DNA from: Akkermansia sp.
GTDB taxonomy: Bacteria; Verrucomicrobiota; Verrucomicrobiia; Verrucomicrobiales; Akkermansiaceae
Assembly: GCA_030535875.1 (NCBI GenBank)
Contig: JAUNRC010000005.1
Span: forward strand, 1 to 57,033
Reading direction: 5' to 3'
Length of the DNA stretch: 57,033 bases
A program made the position numbers and the translations under genes. The notes below the pieces were generated by a model that was given only the letters and a program-made list of their open reading frames with translations, was not told the DNA's origin and did no database searches. Within the stretch, counting starts at the first letter, position 1, and each line of letters opens with the position of its first letter. Shown here piece by piece: positions 35,375 through 43,044 of the stretch.

Positions 35375-35593
35375 GCTTTGAATTTTCCTCCGCAGCTCGT
35401 GGCCTATGGACAAACTGCCGGTTGCGGCAGGTATAGTAAGCTCTGCTTTTGGCATGTGGGTCGGCAGTAGCAATGTCAGACAAACCGAACTTTACATCCT
35501 CTACATTTAGCAGAATGATGTGGATACCGGATGAAAGTTCCGATACCCACACATAAGTCCCCTACTTGCGGCGCGGCTTGTCACGCCAAAGCT
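35375..35593. other. Non-coding spacer between HU and GH16
   Basis: No convincing gene. An imperfect hairpin with arms GTGGATACCGGA and TCCGATACCCAC (about 35519-35550) lies 44 nt past the GH16 stop and may end its transcript. A 65-codon minus-strand frame covers much of the stretch but runs into the HU terminator stem, so it is probably chance. Confidence 0.5.
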
Positions 35594-36514
35594 TCAGCGG
35601 CGGCGCCGACGTGCAGCAAGAACGGCCAGAGCCAGCAGACTCAGCGTGGCCGTGGTGGGCTCGGGGATTAACGAATAGACGCGAACGTAGTCCACTGTCA
35701 TGGCGACGCCGTCACCGATATTCCCGATGTCTCCCACCCAGGAGCCTCCCAACTGCATATCCAGCAGTAGATAATAAGGATTGTTCTCTTTGTTGAATGG
35801 CCAGTTCCCATTATTTTCCTGAGCATTCAATGTTAGTGTTTTTTTGCCATCCATGAAGAAAATGACACTTTCAGGGGTCCATTCTACACCATAGGTATGA
35901 AAGGCAGCTTTATCTTCTGGAGTAAAATACGCAGTACTTGTTCCGTTGGCATTTACCGTAGTGTTTGATACGTGAGCGCCACTAGCATTATTATAATGAA
36001 CCGTCTGGTAAATGACACCTTGGTCATTCAAATGCTCCATGATGTCGATTTCTCCCGTCTGCGGCCATGCTCCGGTAGTGGGCATCATCCAGATAGCCGG
36101 CCATGCTCCTTGTGCACAGTCAAATTTTGTTCTTACCTCCACATAGCCATACTGGAAAGTAAATGTTTTGTTGGTGAAAATACCGCCACAGGCGTAAGTG
36201 TCAGAGGCACCGGTTTGATCACTCTGACTGGTGTAGTCTCCGTATTTACCCCATAGGGAGACGGTACCATCGCCGTTTATGGTGACAAGTTCATCATCGC
36301 GCGATTGGTATTTACGCCAATCCGCTACATTCCAGTTAACATAGTCAATTTTATTCCACTTTGTAGTATCCAGAGTTGTTCCGTTGAATTCATCGCTGAA
36401 TACTAACGACCACTCCGGATATTTCTGCTGCCACCCCGTATAGTCATCCCCAATAGCAATCCCGGAGCTAACGAAAAGCGCAAACGCGCCAAGACATATC
36501 TTACCTGCATTCAT
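35594..36514 (-). CDS. Secreted GH16 endo-glycanase with PEP-CTERM tail
   Basis: 306-aa exported protein: signal peptide (about 1-22), GH16 jelly-roll domain (about 30-280) and a C-terminal sorting tail with PEP, a hydrophobic helix (TATLSLLALAVLAA) and a run of arginines. The catalytic motif is EIDIME, with nucleophile Glu155, Asp157 and acid/base Glu160. GH16 enzymes cut beta-1,3/1,4-glucans, galactans or, in Akkermansia, poly-LacNAc chains of mucin O-glycans; the substrate is not readable here. The PEP-CTERM tail implies exosortase processing at the cell surface. The gene looks less GC-rich than its neighbours. Confidence 0.92.
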   Translation of the reverse strand: MNAGKICLGAFALFVSSGIAIGDDYTGWQQKYPEWSLVFSDEFNGTTLDTTKWNKIDYVNWNVADWRKYQSRDDELVTINGDGTVSLWGKYGDYTSQSDQTGASDTYACGGIFTNKTFTFQYGYVEVRTKFDCAQGAWPAIWMMPTTGAWPQTGEIDIMEHLNDQGVIYQTVHYNNASGAHVSNTTVNANGTSTAYFTPEDKAAFHTYGVEWTPESVIFFMDGKKTLTLNAQENNGNWPFNKENNPYYLLLDMQLGGSWVGDIGNIGDGVAMTVDYVRVYSLIPEPTTATLSLLALAVLAARRRRR

Positions 36515-36702
36515 TTTTTCTAAGGGCTACACGTTAAACCATAGGTTGTCATAAAAGAGCTTTATGATTACATAACGGGTTTATTTGCAGTACAATAAAT
36601 AAGCTAAAGCACGTACCCGAACAAACACTTTATGCAACCACAGTGACAGTTTGACATAATTTTGAATATTTGCAAGTCTTTTTCTCAATATATTAGAGGG
36701 GC

Positions 36703-36894
36703 TTACATGCTCTTTGCAGTCGGCAGGGCAAGCAGCCGCGTAGGCTGCCCCGTGTAGCGGCTCGTCCCTCTACCCGCTTTCACCACTCCTCCGGGTAAAT
36801 CACCGCTGCCTTTCCACCTCCGCCAAACCCCGGCCGATTTTGCCAAGGCTGCGGAATAGCGGCGCATCTCCTCACGCGCCTGCCCGGCACTCAT
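36703..36894 (-). CDS. Doubtful 63-aa reading frame in a GC-rich block
   Basis: Between GH16 and GH20 (36515-36935) lies mostly A/T-rich non-coding DNA. Inside it, about 36710-36900 is clearly more GC-rich. It holds a 63-codon minus-strand frame starting MSAGQAREEMRRYSAAL, followed by Arg/Lys/Gly-rich residues. There is no recognisable domain. It may be a remnant of a larger gene or a small basic protein. Confidence 0.3.
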   Translation of the reverse strand: MSAGQAREEMRRYSAALAKSAGVWRRWKGSGDLPGGVVKAGRGTSRYTGQPTRLLALPTAKSM

Positions 36895-36935
36895 CGCCTG
36901 TAAAAAGAAACCATTTGCAATACTTCACCAAAATA

Positions 36936-36975
36936 CAAAAAAACATGCACCCGCCTTTTACAAAACGGATGCATG
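36936..36975 (-). terminator. Intrinsic terminator of GH20 gene
   Basis: Minus-strand stem CATGCATCCG / CGGGTGCATG (10 bp, one T:G pair), 12-nt loop, then seven T residues. It lies 25 nt after the GH20 stop. Confidence 0.85.
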
Positions 36976-37000
36976 GTGTAAAATAGTATAAATCGTTAAA

Positions 37001-39061
37001 TCAATCGTTCACCGGGATGAGCGATACCCCCCAGGAATGATGCTCACCGCTGTAAGGAATCTCAATCACGAAAGTATTTGCACCTTCATTCATCTCCAAT
37101 TCAATGGGTTGCTGAATCCACCATATTTCCTCCGGGTCGAGGGGGAGCTCAAAGTTCCAAGCATTGCCGGGACGGCGACGTTGACCTGCAAGTCTGTAAG
37201 TGCGCGGATTTTTCAGCTCCTGACCATTCAGCCATATACGAGCTCCGCACTGACTCCATTGCCCATTGGCAGGCACCCCGGTCCAACGACGGTTCGAACG
37301 CGCGGGGGCATCGAATCCAATCATGAACTTCTGTTTACCCGCCTGCTTGGCATATATAGTGGTAACAGCCCATATCGTTTGGCCGACTCGTGCAGACGAG
37401 AACATCCCAAGATAACCGGTATCCGGTCGGGTTCGGAAATAAAGGTTGGCGCAATGAGCACGTCGGATAGGTAAATCGCTGAAATCACCGTCAAGAACCT
37501 TCTCGCGCACAGCTTTAACCAGATTGGCATTCGTCGGTTCCACTAATGTCCAGCTTACATCACTCTCCGGCCAATAGGGGAACGCCTCCCCCGCAAATTG
37601 AACCTGACGAAGCGCCAGCATACGTTTGCCAAAAAGAGCATACGCTTTGCCACTCATCGTAAATGGTGCAGACATCTCATTCGGCAAATGGTCACCATCG
37701 GCACCACCACCTTTCCAAGCACGCTCTGCCATGGCCATCATGCCCGGCCACATGGTGCACATACCGGGGATAAGCGCCTTGTTATCCACCTTACCATCAG
37801 GCCAGATGCAAAGAATGGAACCAAGTTTCTTCTCATCCCCTGCGGCCGAGCCACAGGGACGCATAAAGAAATAACGGCGCACCAATAAAGCAGGATCAAG
37901 CAAGTTAGAATAACCCATAGTCGAATCAAACGCCCGGCGTTTGATGCGCTCTGCCGGAAGAGACTTCGCCACAAGGTCAGCACCCTCGCCCCAACGTTGC
38001 TCTATGGAGTTCTCACCTACGGGCAAATCGCGGTGACCGGCCCACTGCATGGGTGAACGTCCGTGCTTCTGAAGAATCTTTGTCACGAAATCAACGAATT
38101 GCGGGGCATTCGGAATGCGCACTTCATCGGCACCGAAATGGATAATAGGGCACATTTCAGCCGGAATTTCACGGCAAAATTCCTCGAGCAACTCACCCAC
38201 AATCTTCATCCCCTGCTCGCTATGCATGCTGAAGCCGAATGCGCGATTAAAATAAGCGCTGTGCCCGGGCATATCCAGCTCCGGAATGACCGTAATCCCT
38301 CGCTCAGCGGCATAACGCATTACTTCCCGAATCTGGTCATACGAATAAGTATCGTGCTTATCACGAGTACGATGCTGAGGAGCATTCAAACGCGGATGAA
38401 CCTTACACTCAACATGCCAGGCCGGATTATCCGTCAAGTGCCAGTGGAACAGATTAACCTTCAGTTGCGAGGCGAGAGCCAATTCCTTTTTCAATCGTTC
38501 CACACTGCGGAAATTACGACCGCAATCCTGCATATAACCGCGGTATGCAAATGCCGGCCAATCCGTTATATTGCAATACGGAAGTTTACCGTCACAGGTT
38601 ACGAGCATTTGGCGAAGGGTCTGAAAGCCGCGCAGCAATCCCAATTCGGTTACGGCAGTAATACTCACCCCCTTTTCGCCCACGCTTAACTTATAGCCTT
38701 CGGCGGCTTTATCTGCCGGCAGAGCATCCGCAGTCAAGCAACAAACGACAGGCAATATACCATTCCCCTGTTCCCGACCATCCTGATAATCAGCAAGAGA
38801 TGCCTGCAACATCACGCCGACACCCCCCTCAAGTCGAGGCTCCCGACCTTTCACATTCAACGTTCCGGCAAGCCACTCCACTTGCTGAGGGAACGGAATG
38901 AGCGCCACCGGAGCTTTTTCTTCCCAAGACAAATCATGTGGAGAGCTCCACGAATCCTCCTCATGCTCAAACGTTCCATGTTCATCCAAATCAGGATTCG
39001 TAGCAGCAGCCGGCAATACCGCCAACACCCCTCCCAGCAGCAATATAAATCGTCTAAACAT
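37001..39061 (-). CDS. Exported beta-N-acetylhexosaminidase, family GH20
   Basis: 686-aa exported enzyme removing terminal beta-GlcNAc/GalNAc. After the signal peptide (about 1-20) come a GH20b-like N-terminal domain (about 50-165), the TIM barrel with LFHWHLTDN (about 204-212) and the catalytic pair Asp312-Glu313 in HFGADEVRI, and an extra C-terminal beta domain (from about 500). The Asp-Glu pair marks substrate-assisted catalysis. The start at 39061 is set by the signal peptide; six codons upstream remain open. It suits mucin or chitin-oligosaccharide breakdown. Confidence 0.93.
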   Translation of the reverse strand: MFRRFILLLGGVLAVLPAAATNPDLDEHGTFEHEEDSWSSPHDLSWEEKAPVALIPFPQQVEWLAGTLNVKGREPRLEGGVGVMLQASLADYQDGREQGNGILPVVCCLTADALPADKAAEGYKLSVGEKGVSITAVTELGLLRGFQTLRQMLVTCDGKLPYCNITDWPAFAYRGYMQDCGRNFRSVERLKKELALASQLKVNLFHWHLTDNPAWHVECKVHPRLNAPQHRTRDKHDTYSYDQIREVMRYAAERGITVIPELDMPGHSAYFNRAFGFSMHSEQGMKIVGELLEEFCREIPAEMCPIIHFGADEVRIPNAPQFVDFVTKILQKHGRSPMQWAGHRDLPVGENSIEQRWGEGADLVAKSLPAERIKRRAFDSTMGYSNLLDPALLVRRYFFMRPCGSAAGDEKKLGSILCIWPDGKVDNKALIPGMCTMWPGMMAMAERAWKGGGADGDHLPNEMSAPFTMSGKAYALFGKRMLALRQVQFAGEAFPYWPESDVSWTLVEPTNANLVKAVREKVLDGDFSDLPIRRAHCANLYFRTRPDTGYLGMFSSARVGQTIWAVTTIYAKQAGKQKFMIGFDAPARSNRRWTGVPANGQWSQCGARIWLNGQELKNPRTYRLAGQRRRPGNAWNFELPLDPEEIWWIQQPIELEMNEGANTFVIEIPYSGEHHSWGVSLIPVND

Positions 39062-39151
39062 GCTTATACCAACTACCACACTTCCAAGGCAAAGTCAAGC
39101 ATATAGAATTCCACCCGACTACCCCGCCACATGAAAACAAATCTCAAAAAA

Positions 39152-40015
39152 TCAATTAAACAAAAAATCCAGCATGCGCAGACGGCGTGAGTCACAATAA
39201 TTCAGCTCACGCACTCTCTTTCTCTGCTCATTAAGATTTTTTATCTTACTCTCAATTAATTCCATACGAGATGCCTCATCCTGTACGGGAGCATAGCGAC
39301 CGGCAGCAATGGTAACGAAACGCGCCATCAAAGGCAGCAAGGCCTCAACAGCCTCCTCAGCCTGCTCATAATCCCCTACTCCGGCATAACAACCTATCAA
39401 CGAATCAAGCAAAGCGGGGAGCTCTGCCGTCTCGGCCTTCACGCGCTGTGCTGTAATCTCACTTTTCGGAACAAGATTAAAGAAGTTCTCCAAGGGCAAC
39501 CACTCATCCACAGCAAGAGCATCATCCGGTGTCAGTTGCATACTTTCAACGAAATAGCGTATAGCCAGGGCATTCACTCGGTAATCTTCATAAAGCTGAC
39601 GAAGAGCCTCGCGCACGACATAACGGCGGCGCGAATTGAGCTCACCCGAGCCTTCCAATTGCAGATAAGCGGCAAACACAGGCGGCGCCCCCCATTCACG
39701 AGCGCAAGCTGCGCACGCCTGATAATTTTCCGGCGATATGCGATGACGCTCAGTGCGAGCCCGCGCCATCTGCAACATGAGCACTCGCTTAATCGCCGCA
39801 GCCTGACTGCTGCGCAACTCCACGGGAAGAGCCGCTACCTCCTGCGATGTATTCAGCAAGGGCAAGCCGTACTCCACTAAGGAGACATAGGGCTCGGTAC
39901 CGGCAATGGCTTCGAGCAAGGCAGGCGGCATGGCCGACTGAGGCTCAGCCGCCTGCACTACCTGAACGGCCGCCATTGCAACCGCAGGAACGAGCATTCC
40001 GAGCCTCATTCTCAT
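39152..40015 (-). CDS. Exported helical protein with C-terminal motif-family-like domain
   Basis: 287-aa protein with a signal peptide (MRMRLGMLVPAVAMAAVQVVQA). It is helical throughout, with a small cysteine pair (CAACA) near residue 105. Its last 90 residues show VGDYEQAEEAVEALLPL and IKNLNEQRKRVRELNYCDS, which line up loosely with members B and D of the small exported family (QDRDTAEAAVAPIVRL, INKLNERI, EFYGS). It starts inside the tyrS stop (TGATG). The function is unknown. Confidence 0.8.
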   Translation of the reverse strand: MRMRLGMLVPAVAMAAVQVVQAAEPQSAMPPALLEAIAGTEPYVSLVEYGLPLLNTSQEVAALPVELRSSQAAAIKRVLMLQMARARTERHRISPENYQACAACAREWGAPPVFAAYLQLEGSGELNSRRRYVVREALRQLYEDYRVNALAIRYFVESMQLTPDDALAVDEWLPLENFFNLVPKSEITAQRVKAETAELPALLDSLIGCYAGVGDYEQAEEAVEALLPLMARFVTIAAGRYAPVQDEASRMELIESKIKNLNEQRKRVRELNYCDSRRLRMLDFLFN

Positions 40016-41235
40016 CAGAACTCGCCCAGATAGAACTTCTTCTTACCGCGGCGAATGACCAGAACCTCACCACCGATGGCAAGAGCCGGAGTCACCTCAA
40101 ATGCAGGGTCCTTCACCACATCGCCATTGAGAGAAATCGCGCCGTTGTTAATGAATTCCCGAGCCTCTCGCTTGGAAGAACACACCTTGCTGTTCACAAG
40201 GACATCCACCAATGCCCCGGAAGCGAGCTTAACGTGCGGCACATTGCTCATACCGGCCTTCACATCTTCCAAACTCAAGCTCTTAAAATCACCGGCAAAA
40301 AGTTTGCGGGAGATATCAACCGCCTTTTCAAACTCCTCTGCACCATGCAAGTCCGTGATGATTTCACGGGCGAGCGCCTGCTGAGCCAATCGTTGCTCGG
40401 GATGTGCAGCATGCTCGGCCTCAATCTCCATAATCTGCTCAGGAGTCAGGAACGTCAAACGCTTGAGGTAAGTAATAACCTGCGAATCTTCGGCATTGAT
40501 AAGGAACTGATAGAGCTGATAGGGCGATGTCTTGCTCTTATCAAGCCACAAAGCATTGCCCTCACTCTTGCCGAACTTGTTGCCCTGAGAGTCCGTCACC
40601 AACGGCATGGTGAGAGCATACACCTCATCCCCGGTCGTCTTGCGAATCAGCTCAATGCCGGTGGTAATATTACCCCACTGATCACTGCCGGCCACTTGCA
40701 GATCAACACCGCGATTTTCATGCAGATACTTGAAATCAATCGCCTGAATAAGCATGTAGGAGAACTCAGCATAGGAGATACCGCTCTCCATCTGACGGCG
40801 CACATGGTCTTTCGTAAGCATGTACCCGACATTGATGTACTTACCGTAATCACGGAAGAAGTCGATGACGTTGAGCTGATTAATCCAATCATAATTATTC
40901 ACCACCTCAAAGCCGAAAAGCTGCTCCACCTGAGCCTTGAGCGCCTCATAATTACGGAACACCTCCTCCTTCTGTTTAAGCTCACGCTCCACCGTACCAC
41001 GGGGATCACCGATAAGTCCGGTAGCAAGTCCCACAAGCAGAATGGGAGTATGCCCGGCATTGCGCAGACGTCTGGTAATAAGGAAGCTGGAATAATGGCC
41101 CAGATGCAGGCTGTCCGCCGTCGGATCCGTGCCGATATAGAAGGTCAGCCCGCCTTTGTTGAGCTTTTCAATCAAATCGGGGCTGGAAATTTGGTTCACA
41201 AGCCCACGCCATTCGAGTTCTTCGTAAAAAGTCAT
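40015..41235 (-). CDS. tyrS: Tyrosyl-tRNA synthetase
   Basis: 406-aa class I synthetase. The HIGH-type motif is HLGH (44-47), the KMSKS-type motif is KFGKS, and the C-terminal S4-like RNA-binding domain holds REAREFINNGAISLNGD. The start at 41235 is preferred: the in-frame ATG at 41265 lies inside the -10 box (TATTAT), so it cannot be on the mRNA from that promoter. It is followed by the exported helical protein with a 1-nt overlap. Confidence 0.95.
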   Translation of the reverse strand: MTFYEELEWRGLVNQISSPDLIEKLNKGGLTFYIGTDPTADSLHLGHYSSFLITRRLRNAGHTPILLVGLATGLIGDPRGTVERELKQKEEVFRNYEALKAQVEQLFGFEVVNNYDWINQLNVIDFFRDYGKYINVGYMLTKDHVRRQMESGISYAEFSYMLIQAIDFKYLHENRGVDLQVAGSDQWGNITTGIELIRKTTGDEVYALTMPLVTDSQGNKFGKSEGNALWLDKSKTSPYQLYQFLINAEDSQVITYLKRLTFLTPEQIMEIEAEHAAHPEQRLAQQALAREIITDLHGAEEFEKAVDISRKLFAGDFKSLSLEDVKAGMSNVPHVKLASGALVDVLVNSKVCSSKREAREFINNGAISLNGDVVKDPAFEVTPALAIGGEVLVIRRGKKKFYLGEF

Positions 41236-41263
41236 AAGCGGTTTGAGGTTTTGAAGTCGCGGC

Positions 41264-41292
41264 ATAATAGCACATAACCCACCTCAAGTCAA
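41264..41292 (-). promoter_or_regulatory. Promoter of tyrS
   Basis: Minus-strand TTGACT (41292-41287), 17-nt spacer, TATTAT (41269-41264). The predicted start near 41256 gives a leader of about 21 nt to ATG 41235. Confidence 0.65.
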
Positions 41293-41373
41293 TCGGAATG
41301 TCCATCCTATTACTACAACTATACTCCGACGAAAGACAAAACCTTCAGCGTACATCGCACCCAAGCCACAACC

Positions 41374-41871
41374 TTACTTGGAACGGTGCTCGGAAATTGC
41401 CCGGAACACACAGCGAGGCACGCAGGCCTTCACCCATCGTTCCCACCCCGGCAAACCAACGAAGCCCCTCACCATCGAAGAACTGATTTCCTCCAGTTCG
41501 GACGGCGGCATGAGGAAAACCGTCTGAATTTCCGGCTGCATGCGGGCATTCATACGAGCCATCGCCTTTTCGTACTCAAAGTCAATCGTATTGCGCACAC
41601 CTCGCAGCAAATGAGTGGCTCCGGTATGCGAAGCGAAGTCCACCAAAAAGCCCTGCGGCACCACTTCCACCCGAACATTCCCGGGCAAGGATTCAGCCAT
41701 TTCCTGCAAGGCCTCACGGCGCAATTCCATGGAGAGAAATCCCTGCTTATCAGGATTCACCGCCAGCACGACGACCAACTCATCGAAAAGCTCAGCCCCA
41801 CGGCTCATCATCCACAGATGGCCGTTGGTGGGCGGGTCAAAACTCCCTGCATAAATGGCAACTCGTTTCAT
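41374..41871 (-). CDS. coaD: Phosphopantetheine adenylyltransferase CoaD
   Basis: 165-aa nucleotidyltransferase of coenzyme A synthesis, joining ATP and 4'-phosphopantetheine. The N-terminal AGSFDPPTNGHL contains the T/HxGH-type motif. LLRGVRNTIDFEYE and the C-terminal ISSSMVRGF are CoaD signatures. A perfect hairpin lies only 9 nt before the start codon. It is separated from the pilT gene by 54 nt. Confidence 0.95.
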   Translation of the reverse strand: MKRVAIYAGSFDPPTNGHLWMMSRGAELFDELVVVLAVNPDKQGFLSMELRREALQEMAESLPGNVRVEVVPQGFLVDFASHTGATHLLRGVRNTIDFEYEKAMARMNARMQPEIQTVFLMPPSELEEISSSMVRGFVGLPGWERWVKACVPRCVFRAISEHRSK

Positions 41872-41880
41872 GGTAACAAT

Positions 41881-41908
41881 ATCCGGCGCAGCCCAAGCTG
41901 CGCCGGAT
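41881..41908 (-). terminator. Perfect hairpin between pilT and coaD
   Basis: 12-bp perfect stem ATCCGGCGCAGC / GCTGCGCCGGAT with a 4-nt loop. It may end the pilT mRNA, although the following tail ATATTGTT is not a full T run. It could also sit in the coaD leader. Confidence 0.55.
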
Positions 41909-41925
41909 GAAAAACAATAAGATGT

Positions 41926-43020
41926 TTATGCGCCGCCGGCATTGGCCAGCGCAGCCTTATCGGGCGGCAGGAAGTTCTTAAATCGGGCCTTATCAATAGC
42001 CTTCATGTAAGCCTCCTCCGGAGTGACCAATCCCTGCTGCAACTTCTGCCAGATGGCATCGTCCATGAACTGCATGCCAAGTTGCTTGCCGCCGGTGATA
42101 ACGTCGGCCAGCTTCTGGGTGGCACCTTCACGGATGATAGCAGCCACGGCAGGGGTGGCAAAGAGGATTTCGTTCACAGCCACACGCCCGGGCTTATCGC
42201 AGCGCTTCATGAGCAACTGAGCCACCACACCGCGGAGCGAACCGGCCAACATGGTGCGGGCCTGAGCCTGCTGCTCCGCCGGAAAGACGTCGATGATACG
42301 GTCGATGGTCTTGCGGGCGTTGTTGGTGTGCAGTGTGCCGAACACGAGCAGGCCCGTCTCGGCTGCAGTCAGAGCAAGCGAAATGGTCTCCAGGTCACGC
42401 ATCTCACCCACCAGCACGATATCGGCATCCTCACGCAACGAAGCTCGCAAACCATCAGCGAAGGAAGGGCAATTCACCGGCACCTCACGCTGGGTGATAA
42501 TGCTCTTCTTGGAGGGGTGCACGAACTCAATGGGTTCCTCCACGGTGATGATGTGGCGGGAGAAGTTCGTGTTGATATAGTCAATCAGAGCAGCCAGCGT
42601 GGTGGATTTACCGGAGCCGGTCGGACCGGTCACCAGCACCAGGCCGGAACGCATCTCGCCAAAGCGCTTAATTTGCTCAGGCACATTAAGCTGCTCCATG
42701 GTCAGAATCTTGGTGGGAATGAGACGGAACACGCAGCAATAACCACGCTGTTGCTTAAGGAAATTGCAACGGAAACGGGATTGCGCGTCCATCTCATACG
42801 CAAAGTCGCAGTCACCGCCCTCGGTGTACTCTTTCCACAGGCGCGGCGGGCAGATGGGCTCCATGAGTTCAATCATATCCTCATGCGTGAGGAGCGTGTC
42901 CTCAATGGGTTCAATATCACCGTGAACGCGCATTTTGGGCGGCTGCCCTTCAGAGAGGTGCAAGTCTGAACCACCTTTCTCGACCAAGGCGGCAAAATAG
43001 GTATCGATTCTATTTTTCAT
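41926..43020 (-). CDS. Type IV pilus retraction ATPase PilT-like
   Basis: 364-aa secretion-superfamily ATPase. An N-terminal PAS-like domain (about 1-100; SDLHLSEGQPPKMRVHG) precedes the RecA-like core. That core has Walker A GPTGSGKST (132-140), the Asp box TVEEPIEF (about 159-166), Walker B ADIVLVGEMRD (199-209) and the His box FGTLHTN. It drives pilus disassembly and twitching. PilT and PilU cannot be separated from sequence alone. It lies 24 nt after the larger paralogue. Confidence 0.92.
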   Translation of the reverse strand: MKNRIDTYFAALVEKGGSDLHLSEGQPPKMRVHGDIEPIEDTLLTHEDMIELMEPICPPRLWKEYTEGGDCDFAYEMDAQSRFRCNFLKQQRGYCCVFRLIPTKILTMEQLNVPEQIKRFGEMRSGLVLVTGPTGSGKSTTLAALIDYINTNFSRHIITVEEPIEFVHPSKKSIITQREVPVNCPSFADGLRASLREDADIVLVGEMRDLETISLALTAAETGLLVFGTLHTNNARKTIDRIIDVFPAEQQAQARTMLAGSLRGVVAQLLMKRCDKPGRVAVNEILFATPAVAAIIREGATQKLADVITGGKQLGMQFMDDAIWQKLQQGLVTPEEAYMKAIDKARFKNFLPPDKAALANAGGA

Positions 43021-43044
43021 ATTGTGAGCGGAAAATCTGGCTGA

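Noticed and set aside
35355..35552. 65-codon minus-strand frame after the HU gene
   Set aside because: Its 3' end is the HU terminator stem and its 5' end a hairpin; no ribosome binding site or domain.
41236..41265. Ten-residue N-terminal extension of TyrRS
   Set aside because: Its ATG is inside the -10 box of the tyrS promoter; ATG 41235 fits the family start.
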